Source: Jacaranda mimosifolia (lineage: Eukaryota > Streptophyta > Magnoliopsida > Lamiales > Bignoniaceae). Taken from it: 64,000 bases of DNA. The stretch is from NCBI GenBank assembly GCA_018894105.1, contig CM032133.1:10368501-10432500 (forward strand), written 5' to 3'. Shown in pieces: positions 28,291 through 41,594 of this stretch; the first letter of the stretch is position 1; the number at the start of each line of letters is the position of its first letter. Below the pieces are notes generated by a model, which was given only the letters and a program-made list of their open reading frames with translations, searched no databases and was not told the DNA's origin. The translations under genes and the position numbers were made by a program.

Positions 28291-28554
28291 TCATTTTTTT
28301 TTTTAATTTTTTGCTGCATTTTTTTCAATATTAAAAACCTGTAATCAATAATAGTATATTCACAAATCCAACACCACCATACTTAACGATATTTATGGCC
28401 ATCAAATAATAAAACAACAAATCTTTCATAAAATCCAAATATAACATTAAAAAAACAAAAATATTTATAAATTCAACAATATAAAAATATTAAATGTAAT
28501 TATCAAAGTATAATCAAGTTAATATAGTATATGCCTAAAATATTCATACATCAG

Positions 28555-31500
28555 TCAATCAGAATCATCCTCATCATCTATGCTTCTTCGTTGCTGTTCA
28601 TTAAGAGATCTAGATAAGGATGGTGCATGAGATACCTCTGGCCGATGTAAATATGACCCCGGTGCCATGGAGGAGAGATTTATAGGCGGACAAAACGGTG
28701 ATGTATGAGGATGAACGGATGGTGATGGGGTATGAATATTCTGCTTCTGCTGCATCTGTCGCATCATCACCTCCATATCCATGAATTTTTGTCTAAATAT
28801 CATATTTTCGTCTCTATACATTGTCAATTGTTCTTTCACCGCCGTCATTTCGTCTTGCAGTTTCTTCACTACTTCACTTTCTTGGGGCGGATTATTTGGA
28901 AGTCCACTAGATGAGTGACCCAAGTCAAAGGATGCCTCACTTCCAAGTCCATAAATCCGCCCCTTGTTCGATCCGCCTACTGTATCTTTCCACGCCTACA
29001 TAAATAATATTATCATAAATTAATACAAGTAAAATAATTCAATTTGAAAATAATATCAAACATAAATTAATAACTTAGAACTTTCACCTGAAGTTGAGAT
29101 GACATGGGCACTGAAGAACTGTTAACACCATCATTTGAATTTTGACTAGGGAAATCTTCTAGTCGACTGTTGAACGCATTCTATACATAAAGTACATAGA
29201 ATTATCAACATATATAAAAAAATTAAACTTTCTACATTAAAAATTAACATATATATAACATTTAAACTTTCTAACATAAAATTTATAACATTTAAATTTT
29301 CTTTGTAAAAAATATAATAACATACTACTTACATAAGTATTCTGTGCACGGTCATTGACCCATATGCGTTCACCTCTTTCGTTCAATGCAGAATGTGTAT
29401 GCATAAACGATTCTGCAAGTCCAGGTCGGTGTCCAAGTTTTTTCTCCTACATCCAAGCACATTTATCAGAAATCAATTATAATTAAAATTAAATATTGAT
29501 ACTTCTATAAAAATTACCAATTTATCTTTGTGTGATAGGTGTGAGATACAACCACCCTGATGAAGTGGAAATCCAACACCACCATAGTCTGATGCCCGAT
29601 TCGCTCTATTTTGAGCACTTATTTTTTGAATCCATCATTGCCCCATTGTTGAAGCAATCCATCCCAAACTTCATCTCCCATCCAAATAGGCTTTTTGTTG
29701 GATTGACGTGCTCGATGTAACTTATTTTTCAATATCTTTGAGCCATGATGCTCAAATATTTTGCGGATTAGTGCAGTATGATGTTCATACCAGGTAAATT
29801 TTTTCTAAGGCACATAAAAGAATTTAAAATATTTAGAGAACTATTTCCATTTTGAAATCTAATTAAGAAAAAAAATATATGATATTTAAAATGATTCTTA
29901 CCTCAAACTCCCCAAACCACATCGTTCTAACTCCATCTGGAATTTTTTTCCATGATCTCCAAGCTTATTGTAAGTGCCTTCTAATAATATTACTTATCTC
30001 TTGGGCACATTGAAAGTGCTATGGCCGAGATAAGCCAAACAAATTCAAAATTAAATAGCAAATCTCAATCCAAAGCAACATCCCCAGGCATATATCATAC
30101 AACATAAATGGATTAATCAGAGGATACCAACCTAAATCGCTCAAAATCCAAGGAGATGATGGATGATTCTTCCTATCATAGATTTCCAGCAGTTTCTGGC
30201 ACAGCGGAGAAAAAAGGAGAATATCTTCCAATTCGGACCTCCAAATGAAATGAGGAAAGATTCTCCAGAAAGCTAACTCAAATGCCGATCTTCTATGAAA
30301 AATTGGCTCAAATCTCCATCGGATCACTCCAGGAGAAAATCGTGAAGTGAACTGTTCTGCAGAAACCTTTTCTGGAATTGAGTGGCCTCACTTGTGGTCA
30401 CCTCCAATGCAAGTCCACACACCTTAAAGCAATCCTAGAACATCTAGATCTTTAGCTGGAGTAGATCTGGAGTTGTTTGGTGAAGAAGGAGGTTTTTCAG
30501 TGAGAGAGAGAATTGATGGAAGTTAGATCTCTACTAACTTTTGAGAGAATTTTGGAGAAAGGATTTAGCTTGCAAAATTCAGAATTTTGGCTAATGAATC
30601 TGGACTGATTTTCGGCCACTCCACCTCCCCTTATATAGAGGTGTGAGAGGTGTGATGCCAAGGTGGCATCACACCTCCCATGCTAAGGGGGGGGACCGAA
30701 AATTCCAAGGGCATAATTGTAAGTTAGTAATTCCACTATCATATGGTCTTGCCAACTTGCTTAATTGGAATCCAATTCCAATTAATTCAAATCATATTTG
30801 AATTCTTCCCTCCAATAACATATTTTTCTATTAATTAAATTAATCCAATTAATTTAATTAATTCAACTTGATTTAACAATTAAATCAAGCAAACTTAACT
30901 CTTTAAGTTTTCTTTAGTTAACTTAACTCTTTAAGTCAACTTCAATTATTCAACTATCAATGTGGCTCAAATAATCAAATTCTTAATTATTTTCCTAATT
31001 TAACTCCTTAAATTAGTTGATCAATTTAAAACTTAAATCAATCAAGCCATAATTGATCATGAAATCTCTCTCTCAAAATCGGTCCCTTAAGAGGGACGTA
31101 TTTTCTAACACTTAGAAATTCTTCTTTCACCACTTAGAAAAGTTCAAGGCTTTTGTGTGTGACCCATTGGGTTCAACCATTCATCGGACATAGGCTCACA
31201 ACTCCTTGTGACTTTTGAATATCAAATATTCATTCTAGTTTAAAACTCCTTTTAAACTAGTCGACTTGATTCAATCAATCTCTATCAATTTAAGAGTAAC
31301 TAATCTCCATGGTCGATGTCCAACCTCAAGCCCATGGACCCCAACTAATTGGTCGAAATGAATGTCTCTGTATGAACCTTTTAAAGCTCTACGCGTTCCA
31401 TGCAAATTCGGTCCTTCCATCTCCTATCTCCATGAAAGAGGCATAGGGCAAGATATTTGTCGGCTCCTTAATAGCCTCGATTCTATGCTTCTATTTTAAA

Positions 31501-32600
31501 TGTTCAATTCCGATGTATGACCTTATCTTTTGGAAAACTCTTTTCCCAAACTGTCATACCACTTTGCGCAAGGATTTCTGGAATATGATTATTATAGAAT
31601 GCATAGGAGATGTACTCGCCCTTCACAAAACGAGGAGTCGGATTCCATCTTGGATCTCATAAACCTCTATGCCAAGTAGCTCATACCCAATCATACCCCG
31701 AATGGCCCGCTGGGTGACCAGGGATAAGTCAAAGCATGAGGACTGGACACAAGGTTACAATGGATGCTGAGGTCAAATGACTAATTTATATGCACTAGCA
31801 TAAGCAGAAGAGCTTGCCACTACCGACTTGCCACTACGACTACCTAGTGGAGTTTCCGATGGGTCTTCAGTGCCTTGTTCTGTAACAAGCATCCACTAAT
31901 ATGCACCCGTATCATATACAGTTGCTCATGGAACGGATCAATATCCAACTCTTTGGATTTATGCATCGTTAGTGCAAGTCTATCTGGATCTTAGATGTCT
32001 CGTCTCGTAAGATCCTGTGACTTGGAATATTTAAGATCACGACGTGTAAGACTTATTCCATGATCACCACCCAGTGAACTGACCAAGTCCCATAGTCATG
32101 TGTTATCTAAGGACTTCGTCCAAATGCCAGTGAAGTAATATAATGCATAAGATGAATGTGGCCATATGTAAGATATCATTCAATCAAGATTGTCTCTTTA
32201 GAAAATAGTTTTACAAAGCCAAAATCATTGGCTTGCCGGGCACTATTTCTAACACACATAACAACTCCTCTGAGAACCTATTTCACAAATATCTTTTTAC
32301 AACATATGTTATAAAGATAAAATATAATTTAGTAGTACATATAACATTATAAGTTACTATAATTAAAATGATTAAAAAGTATTACTCTCTCCCTCGAGGC
32401 TGAATAAATGTCTTCTGAGTAACTTCTATACCCCCAATATTTGTGGATGCTGGTGTAGATGGGATAGATGAGGGATGAGGTGATGTATCTAGTGGAGAGC
32501 TACCCGGCACAACATCTGGATAAGTGTATGGAGGGATATATGGCTCCGATCCAGTGTTAGATGGAACAACCTTATTTTTTCCTTTTCTATTGCTTGACAT
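28555..32600 (-). pseudogene. TNPA-like (plant Transposase_24 / Ptta-type) gene, broken
   Basis: A Ser/Pro-rich first exon (about 32389-32600) starts MSSNRKGKNK. A later exon encoding ISNIIRRHLQ and AWRSWKKIPDGVRTMWFGEFE is split by the solo LTR: its halves lie at about 32255-32280 and 29905-30010, and coding resumes across the cacat duplication. Further exons hold the SKILKNKLHRAR region (about 29560-29800), GERIWVNDRAQNTY (about 29335-29400) and a C-terminal coiled coil (28555-28923). A one-base deletion near 29627 shifts the frame just before SAQNRANRASDYGG. The family partner of TNP2 binds subterminal repeats and supports excision. This copy is inactivated at least twice, by the LTR and the frameshift. 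Exon edges other than those named are approximate. Confidence 0.75.
30011..32254 (-). mobile_element. Solo LTR (2,244 bp) nested in the CACTA TNPA-like gene
   Basis: On the minus strand it begins TGTTAGAAATAGTGCCCGGC and ends CTTTCA. It is flanked by a perfect 5-bp duplication cacat (30006-30010 and 32255-32259). There is no coding sequence. A TATA-like CTATATAAGG on the minus strand near 30634-30645 would suit an LTR promoter. The right 670 bp match the LTR fragment at 1-662. The two edges and the duplication are directly visible. Confidence 0.9.
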
Positions 32601-32759
32601 CTATAACAAATACTAATTATGTAAATTATAATATATAAATGATATTAAATAAATCATCATCATAAATGTAGAAATAATCATAAAGATTGCAATCAATAAA
32701 AATACATCAACAATGAGCTTTTACATAAATTCACATTACATAACAATAAATTAAAATAA

Positions 32760-35700
32760 CTAATCATCATCATCATCATCATCATCGTCATCGTCCTCGT
32801 CATCATCATCATCATCATCATATGCATCCTCATCATCATCATATGCATCCTCATGCTCATCCTCATCCTCATCCTCATCCTCTAACTCTTCGTCATCACC
32901 TATTACTTGATTGTTTTCTAAATTTATTTCTTCACAAGGTCCCTCAATATCAAGTAAGTCACCAGTTGGATCGGTATCAACAACTGCATTGACTGTGGTA
33001 GGTGGTTCTTGTAAAGCTCCCTCCACGGTATGATGTTTATCCATCTTACTTCTTGGTCTTATTTTAATCACAAACCGCCAATGGACTTTATCTCTTTTAG
33101 CACCAGGATAAGGAATATAATACATTTGAGATGCATGTTGAGCAATGATAAAAGGATCAAACTTTCCATATTTTTCATTTTCTTTGATTTCAATGATACC
33201 ATACTCTTTGTTTATCTTGATTCCACGGTTAGACAGTGAATCAAACCAATGGCAGTTAAAGAGGAAAACCTTCTTTTCAGGTGCACCTAGATACTCTAGT
33301 AGGATTATTTCCTTCAGTTTTTCATAAAATTCTAATGATCCTTCACCTTTGAGACACACTCCAGAATTGCACGTCTTTTTATACTTTGCCAACGAATCTG
33401 TATGAAATACATATCCGTTAACAAAAAAACGACGCCATGTCTTGACTTGTCTCATAGGACCCCATGCTATATCCTTCAAATATTGATTTTGTACCATATT
33501 TTCTGGAGTGTGCACCTATAAATAATAGCAAGGAATTAAATAATTAATATAGGTTTTATTGTTTAACAAAAAGAATTATTTATTTTAAATTTTTTAATAC
33601 TTACATATTTTTGGAACCAATTTACAAAATGATCCTCAACAGATTGCTCCACTTGAAGGTCATTGAGGAAGGGAAAATAAAGTCGAAGGGCCGCTTTATA
33701 CATCCTAAAATATATTGAGTTTGAACATTAATTTTCTTCTTTTCAATGAAACGTATTAATTAACAATAAATTTATATTGAATTGGAAAGCTTACTCGAGA
33801 AAAGGCACGACTTCATCACAGTTTAAAAGAACTTGGAATGAGGCAGCTTTCAACTCAGCATCATTCAACCATCTAGTAGTACACTTGCTAGCAGGCTGTC
33901 CAGTTTGATTAAAAACTGACATAGTACGTGGTTGCTGATCATTATACCCATCTTTTTCATTTCGTTTACTTCTCGTGCTCCTTGATTGAATGTGAGACTC
34001 GAAGTAATACGATGAAAAATGGGCTGATTCTTGGGCCAGATATGCTTCACATATAGATCCCTCAACTCTAGCTCTATTTTTTACCATGTCTTTTAAATCA
34101 CGTAAGAATCTGAAAAATTAAAACATAGACTTATAAACATTTAATATGTATGGAATATTTATCGTATTTACAAATTGGATTGATTATTTACCTCTCAAAA
34201 GGATACATCTATCTATACTGTACAGGCCCACAAACAAGTGCCTTATACGGTAGGTGTATCGTCAAGTGCTCCATTGAATCAAAAAAACCTAGTGGGAATA
34301 TGTGTTCCAACTTACACAAGATAATCGGGATTTGTTTTCCAATTGCAGTAAACTATCTTCACATAATTATGTTGCGCACAATTCCCGAAAAAATCGGCTT
34401 AATTCAATTAAGGGCCTCCACACATTTTGTGGTAGCAAACTAAAGGCACTTGGTAGCAACCATTGCATAAACACATGGCAATCATGACTCTTCAACCCAC
34501 GTAATTTCAATTTTGTTTTATCAACACATCTTGCCAAATTTGAAGCATACCCATCCGGCATTTTAAGATCCTCTAGCCAATTACACAACTCTCGCATCTG
34601 CTCAACAGTCAAGGAGAAACAGGCTTTTGGTTTGACATATTTCCCATTCGGTAAAACTCTAAAAAATGTAACCCCGGTCTCCTACAATATTCCTCCAAGT
34701 CAAGTCTTGCCTTCTCATTGTCCTTCGTCTTATCTTTGACATCCATCAAGGTGTTAATCACACTTTCAAAGATATTCTTCTCGATATGCACAACATCCAA
34801 ATTATGGCGAACCAAGTTATCTTTCCAATAAGGCAACTCCCAAAATATACTTTGTTTCGTCCAATTATGTGATACACCATATCTAGGTAGTTTACCAGAA
34901 GTTACTGACAAGTCAGTAATTTTAGGAATATTACAAATTCGCTCCCATATTTGTTGACCGGTTAACCTTGGAGGTGCCTCCGATTGTTCAATCCTTCCCT
35001 TATAAAATGCATCTCTATTCCTCCTAAACATATGATCTGTAGGCAAGAACTGACGATGACAATCAAATCAAGAAACTTGTCCACCATTCTTCAATCTAAA
35101 TACCTTAGTTTGCTCTATGCAAATTGGACATGCTAATTTTCCTGCAGTCATCCAACCTAATAGCATACCATTAGCAGGAAAATCATTGATCGTCCACATG
35201 AGAGCTGCCTTCAATTGAAAGTTCTATTTTTTAGAAATGTCATAAGTTTCTACGCCATCTTCCCATAACAACTTCAACTCCTCAATTAAAGGTTGTAAAT
35301 AGACATCAATTTTGCTCTTAGGATTATGTGGACCAGGTATTATGCAAGTCAAGAACACGTAAGGAGTTGTCATGCACAATTCGGGAGGCAAATTATATGG
35401 AGTTACAATAACCGAACAACATGAATATGGTATAGCAGATTGACTAAAGGGATTAAATCCATCTGCACATAATCCAAGCCTAACATTTCTTGGCTCAAAT
35501 GCAAAATTTGGATGAATTTCATCGAAATGCTTCCAAGCAAACCCATCAGAAGGATGACATAAAATACCATAACTTCTTTTGTTTTCAAAGTGCCACCTCA
35601 TATGCTCGGCTGATTTCAAAGATGCATATAATCTTTTGAGCCAAGGAATTAGGGGTAAGTAATGCATCCTTTTGTAAGGAATTCGCTTTCCCGTTTGATG

Positions 35701-36489
35701 GCATCTTGCAGTTGGTTTAAAACGGGGATGATTGCAAAACTTACATTCATTCAAACTGGCATCAATTGTGTAAAACAACATACAACCATTGATACAATAA
35801 TCGATCTTCATAGAACTTAACCCCAACTTTGAAACTAATTTCTTTGCTTGGTAAAAGTTATTCGGGACATAGTTTTTTGAAGGATTTGAGGATTTAATAA
35901 GTTCTGCCATTCGATCAAAACATCCTTGAGACATATTGTAGCCAGATTTTAAGCACATCATTTGTAGAGTCATAGACAACTCACAATGAGTTTCACAACC
36001 TGACCACAACGGTCGTTGGGCAGCAGCCAACATGTCATAAAAGGCTTGAGCATCTATGTTTGGGGGTTCCTCTCTGTTCGGATTAATGCCTTTCTCATGA
36101 TTAACTTCAGTATAAAAACTAGTTCCCATGCATCATAAACCATGTTTTCATACCTATTATTCGCGGCATCACCACAAAAATGAGAATTACTAGGAGCTCC
36201 ACTATACATTGAAATCCAGATGTTTGGTCTCCCCGTGTGCAGTCCAATACCAATAATTAGGTTGAAACCCATATTTTAATAAATGTATATGTGCTTTATC
36301 AGGTATCAAAATTTTCAGATTCTTACGTCTTGAACAAGGACACCTTATTCCTCCATCTTTCATATATTGAGGTTGGACGGATGCATAATCAATAAAAATT
36401 TTCAACCCAACAACAAACTCTCTTGTATAATCTTTTCGATTTGGTAAGAGCCTATTATACATCCAACTACGTTCAGCATGAATATTCAT
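32760..36489 (-). pseudogene. TNP2-like CACTA transposase, broken in several places
   Basis: Starts at 36489 (MNIHAERSWMYNRLL). Domains follow the plant TNP2 order: a transposase-associated N-terminal Cys-rich region (GGIRCPCSRRKNL), the large Transposase_21 core (35224-36129 and 34609-35046, with HYLPLIPWLKRLYAS and GLCADGFNPFSQSA), a DUF4218-type region (34367-34612 and 33791-34087), then a DUF4216-type region (32760-33515), with introns near 33520-33602 and 33705-33795. Breaks include frame changes near 36210, 36130 and 34660, a TAG at about 35233 right after DISKK, and a TGA near 35069 where Trp is expected. The C-terminus ends in a long Asp/Glu run coded by the trinucleotide repeat at 32762-32880. 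TNP2 cuts the element ends; this copy cannot make a full protein. Confidence 0.85.
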
Positions 36490-36641
36490 ATTCTGTAAAA
36501 GAGTAAATTCATTAAAAGCGATCTCAATTTGAACGATGAAAAAGTAATTTTATTATAAATATTTTGATTTTGATAAAATTATTTTGATTAACTATTTTAT
36601 TAATGTATGTTTGTTGGAGAGTAATTGCTTATAATATAGTA

Positions 36642-36687
<46 letters not shown>
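36642..36687. repeat. ATT microsatellite
   Basis: About 15 consecutive ATT units upstream of the TNP2-like gene inside the CACTA element. Confidence 0.95.
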
Positions 36688-38239
36688 AAATGATGACCTA
36701 ACAAATAAAGTGGGTAAACAAATTATTTTGGGTATGTTTGATTTGGGATATTAACATTTACTATGGCTTTTAAAATAGGATAATCTCTTATGGGATATGG
36801 AAGATGACATTTGTGGGTCGGCAAGTATTTGCTTATCCGAAGTCCGTACTATAAATGACATTAATAGCCATTGAAGTAGTGGGTTTCGGGGTGAGATTAT
36901 GTATCTCAACCCTCTTTCAAATTTAATTTGGATATAAATATCAAAATTATTCCTCAAATTCATGTGATATTCTATTTATGCATTTCATGATTCCTCTAGC
37001 AAGAATTTTTCACCAAGGACTACTTTGTCATCACAAAGTTAATAATATGTATCAAACACCTCCCTAAAATAAGATATCCAAATTGCCCAAAAAATAAGAC
37101 TAAACATAATCAGTAGCATGATTTTAATTGAAAACAATTAATAATATTAATAATAACACATAAATATTCCCCCTTATGTCTATCATCATCATGCAAGCAA
37201 TTAAAAACCAATCAGCAACAAATGAAAAGGCTCCACCCCTTCTCCCAACATCCCATCCTCCTTCCTAATTCCACAAATTCTAAACATTTCTAATGTATTG
37301 TATTGTAAAAATACATAAAATTAAAACAAGATATCCAAACTTACCTCTAAATGCTCCACTAAAATCAACACCCGCAACAGATTTCCACCACAGTCGAGAT
37401 AGCCTACATCATTAGGCACATGTTACAAGCGTGCATATTTATTCATAAATAATAATTCTTTAAACTAAATGAAAATTTAAAAAATTAATACAATTCAATA
37501 TATAGTACTAGAAAATTTAACTCAATCAAAATTCTAATTAAATTTTTAATTCAAATAAAAACACAACTCTAACAAATATAACAATATTTAAAACAAATAT
37601 AAAATGTAACTCAAATTTCAACAAATACATAAATCATTATTTTTGTTAAATCAAATTATTATACCAAAAATAACAAATTATTTAATTATTTGAGTTTAAC
37701 TAACATATAAATCAAATTTTAACTAATGGAGACAATTAACTAAAACATAATCAAATTTTAATTAATGGAGACAATTAGCTAAAACATAATGCAGATAACT
37801 AAAATATAATCACATTTTAACTAACAGAGATAATTAATTAAAACATAAAGAAGATAACTAAAGCATAATTAAATTTTAACATAATTAAGAAAATTACCTC
37901 AATTAATGGAAATGATTCAAAACCATAAATTCTTCGAACCTGAAATAATAACCCAAACAACCATTAGCAATTTTTCTGAAATTAATACTAATTTAAAAAA
38001 AAAAAAAATAGATCTGGCCGGACGATGGCTGCTGGCCGCACCAGCAGGCCTGGCTGGTGCATCCAGCAAGCAACCAGCAGACACCTTTGGCTGGTGTGTG
38101 CTGGACGCAGCAGCACGACCCGGCCGGCCTGCCATTTCAACAAACAACAAGAAAGAAAAAAAAAAAAAAAGGAAGAAGAAGAGGAGAAAACCTTAAAGAA
38201 AATAGGACATGTCTGTTGGGGGAAGAGGAAATTAGGGTC

Positions 38240-38509
38240 GATTAAACCACAATAATTTGCGATGGATTTAAATCCGTCGCAAATTATTATTTTTTTTTGA
38301 ATTTGCGACGGATTTTTTTCCACCGCAAATAAAAAATTAAAATTTTTTAAAATTTTGCGACGAAAAAAATCTGTCTCAAATTTGCTATTTTGCGATGGAT
38401 TGTTTTCCGTCGCAAATTGTTTTCCAAATTTTTTTTCATTTTTTTATTTTTTTGCGACGAAAAATTTGAGACGGACTTTCCGTCGTAAAACAGCACTTTT
38501 TTAGTAGTG
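38240..38509. repeat. Right subterminal repeats of the CACTA element
   Basis: At least eight variants of tttgcgacgga and its complement (ccgtcgcaaa) lie within 270 bp of the right terminus, mirroring the left end but more numerous. Because both genes point away from this end, the same block should also lie close to their promoter. That dual role is inference from En/Spm. Confidence 0.75.
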
Positions 38510-39235
38510 TCATCATCTTCTTAAAATTAATAGTGACATTATTCTTTTAAATAAGACACTTTTATAAGAAAAAATGTCATCTTCTGAAAACAAAGCTTTG
38601 TTTTTGGGATGTCAAAAAATAAAATATGAACAATTAAATTTAGGACAAATGGTACTTGAGAGCAAAAATAACTATTCATATAAATTAATCAAGGAATGAC
38701 TTAAATTATACCATTTTAGTCGTTGCATAAAATTTGCATATGGATATGGCCATGTGGCCTGGCCTAAAATCACTCTATAATTGCATATAATAATATATAT
38801 ACTACAACAAAATTGAGATTTAATGGCATTAACTTAGTGGCGTTTTATAACATAATGACATAGAAAAGTACTGTGTACAATAAATTGTAAACTATATTAT
38901 AAACAGAATAAAGAAGTATATTTGGAGCTCTCGCATTCAAAGTTCCCTCTTCTCCATATTAACTCCAAAAGCCTTTATGATGTTAGAGCTATAAATAAAA
39001 ATGTGAATTTTCAATGCTCGGAAAAAAAATGCTAGTTTGTTCTCTCAAATAATGGCTCCTGCATCTTATAAAGCATCCCAATATTCATATGTGTCTAGCC
39101 AATCAAATCCAACCAAATTAATTTCTTATTTTGGAAAAGCTGGCCATTATTATAATAATGGCCTACATAATAGACATCCCAAAGACAATGGCCTCAAATG
39201 CTAATTAAAGATGCAACTGAGACAATTAATGCTGA

Positions 39236-39273
<38 letters not shown>

Positions 39274-40618
39274 TTCTTGGAGAAAGTAACTGGGAGACTT
39301 TAGGATTTAGGCGTGCATTGTGGTTGGATCAAAACCTCAGTAGAAATGTGAAGCACACTTCTTGATGCATGATTTCACTCAAAGGGAATCTTATTTACAT
39401 AAAAAATTTGGTCACATTATATCTGAGTAAATTCAGATATACATGAATATATATATATATATGACGAGTTCGATTTCATTGGTAATCATTTCAAGGCTAG
39501 TTTAGCATGTTTGATAGGCTTTCAATATAGATTAATGGCTCGGCCATATATCCATCAGTCAATTGATAAATAATCAATTATTTAATCTTTGTATCTATAC
39601 AAAGGATTGATAAAATAAATACATATCTAAATTATGTAATTCTAATCACCAAATATAATATTATCTTATTTTCAATTGTGTAATCTCAATATATATGTCA
39701 TTATAATCTTATCTATATATCCAAACGAGGCCTCAATGATTGTCCAAAAGTACTCTTTAATCTTAGAATATATATTGTTACTACCATGTACTTGTTCATA
39801 CAGAGAGTTAGTTCCACTTCCGTAAGAGCACAAGACCATGAAAATGCTTCTCAAACATATAACTTATTTGATTCCATCATAACACAGTATTTGTGGGGGG
39901 AGGAGGGTGCAAAAATCTTCAAACTATATATAGTGTGAATTGAAGAAAGGTCATGGCTTCTCTCAACTTGATTTTCTGTACTAGTCAACCAAAATAAGAT
40001 TGATCAATTGTAATCAAGGACTACCAAACCTTTTAGGTAGATTACTGTCTGGAGAAGAGAAAACTCACCCAACATACTTCCCAAGTTATCTATCAAATTT
40101 GCAACAACCCTAATCATAAAGCAATTAAATGTTGGCATTGGTTTAATCAAGATTTCCAACTAAAATCACTTAATTGTGCATTTGGGGCATTAAGAATCGA
40201 TGAACTTGTAGACATTTCCTGGTTTCTAGATGGAGGGCAATAGCATATTTAACTAAGTTCTGGTAACCCCATCTGTTATAAACCCTATGTTGGTTCAAAA
40301 TTCAAATGAAATACTTGTTGGTAGTTGTTCCTTACTTTACATTAATTTCATATCCTGGTTCCACATCAATATTTGTTGGTAAGGGGCAAGCTAATTTGAA
40401 TAATATTTTAATTATCCTAGAAATTAAGAAAACTTGCTATCAGTGAGGTAACTAACATTTGAATATCTTTATGTCTTTGAGTTCTTATCTTCTAGTTCTA
40501 GTTTTATTATAGAGGACAAAAAGATAAGAAAGATAATTGCATTGGGTAGCAAGATAGAGGCCTTTGTGTGTTGAACTTGTATCAAGGAGAAACTAGCTAG
40601 GTTTAAAGTCTTTTTTTT
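38510..40618. other. AT-rich intergenic DNA
   Basis: No gene or well-bounded repeat is visible apart from a TA/TG microsatellite at 39237-39273. The sequence near 39700-39735 ends atatccaaacgaggcc, which looks like the right end of a Harbinger-type MITE, but no matching left end was found. Confidence 0.45.
39237..39273. repeat. TA/TG compound microsatellite
   Basis: A TA run passes directly into about 13 TG units. Confidence 0.95.
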
Positions 40619-40805
40619 TTGTTTTTTAATGAAGTTTGGCATGAAAGACTTGGTCAACCTCGACATTGGATAGTTGAATTGCTTAAAACTAAAATTAAGC
40701 TTCTAACAAGTTATGATAGAAATAAATATCAATTTATTTATGATAGATGCAAAATGGCTAAATCTGGTCTATTCCCTTTTGTTTCAGATACTATTTTTTG
40801 AATTA

Positions 40806-41594
40806 GGCAAAATATAGTTTACCCCCTTGAAAAAAACCTAATAGGCTGAAAACCCTCTGCATTTTTCTAATTGGCATATACCCCCTTTCACTCCTGAAAA
40901 AGTTGAAAAAAAGGATTCGCGTATCATGTTGGTGATTCACATGCTACAAGTGTGATTTTTTTCTACCTTTTGAAGCTATTTGATGCCATAAAATAACATA
41001 TTTGCCTTCCTATTACAATAAAAAGAAATGTCATCCATTTGACCTATTTTGAATGCATTTTAAAAAAAGAAATGAAAAAGTCATTTTAAAATCAAAACAA
41101 CAATTATTTAAACTAATATAATAAAAAGCAACAATGAAAACACATTTTAAAACAAAATAAAAAATGCAGTATGAAATGAGATGAGCAGTATTACCTTCAT
41201 GATCAAGTTGGGTTTAGCATCTACTTGTTTCAATATGTAAAAATAATCAGACAAATACTTTGCTTATGAACGGAATATCCTAAAATCATCAAATGTGCAG
41301 AAGTAAAGTCAGATTATGGCTCAAATTCGGGAAAAATTGAAGATTAGGGTTTTTCGTCGTGTTGAGGAACCACTTTAGAGTAGTCAATTGGAAAAAAATG
41401 AAAGCCTTGTCTTTTAGATATAAAGAAGGACAATTTAGTCATTTGATAAATATGAAAAACGTATAAATGGCTTGGGAAGAATGTGCAACTTTTTCAAAAG
41501 TACAAGGAGGTACATGCTAATTAGAAAAATACATGGAGTTTTCAGCCTATTAGGCCTATTAGGCTCTTTACAAGAAGATAAAATGCATTTTGCC
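40806..41594. mobile_element. Mutator-like MITE (non-autonomous MULE), about 790 bp
   Basis: The left end starts GGCAAAATATAG and the reverse complement of the right end GGCAAAATGCAT. The inverted repeat extends about 80 bp, including cctaataggctgaaaac and atttttctaatt. The flanks carry tttttgaatta on both sides (40795-40805 and 41596-41606), giving a 9-11 bp target duplication as expected of MULEs. No transposase is present. Confidence 0.85.

Larger units (their letters stand above)
28162..38509 (-). mobile_element. CACTA (En/Spm-type) DNA transposon, 10.3 kb, with nested solo LTR
   Basis: The left end reads CACTACTGAAAAAACAC and the right end, reverse complemented, CACTACTAAAAAAGTGC. Over about 24 bp the mismatches between ends are almost all transitions. 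A 3-bp duplication tca flanks it (28159-28161 and 38510-38512), the size made by CACTA transposases. Both ends carry clusters of short inverted motifs (tttgcgacgg / ccgtcgcaaa). Two transposase-related genes lie on the minus strand, both broken. A 2,244-bp solo LTR is inserted at 30011-32254; without it the element would be about 8.1 kb. Intact ends mean it could be moved only if a related element supplied transposase. Confidence 0.93.

Noticed and set aside
32760..32880. Apparent acidic repeat protein (long Asp run)
   Set aside because: It is the trinucleotide-repeat tail of the DUF4216-like end of the CACTA TNP2-like gene, not a separate gene.
36724..37071. Possible MITE with gggtatgtttgat and atcaaacacctccc ends
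   Set aside because: The ends resemble each other over only about 13 bp with mismatches, and no matching target duplication could be found.
37906..38255. Overlapping open frames on both strands rich in Ala, Gly, Arg and Lys
   Set aside because: They are by-products of the GC-rich island and adjoining A-rich tract in the CACTA subterminal region; no start context, family motif or splice pattern supports a protein.
39538..39735. Harbinger-like MITE suggested by atccaaacgaggcc
   Set aside because: Only the right end looks right; the left side has no matching inverted repeat and no TTA/TAA duplication was confirmed.
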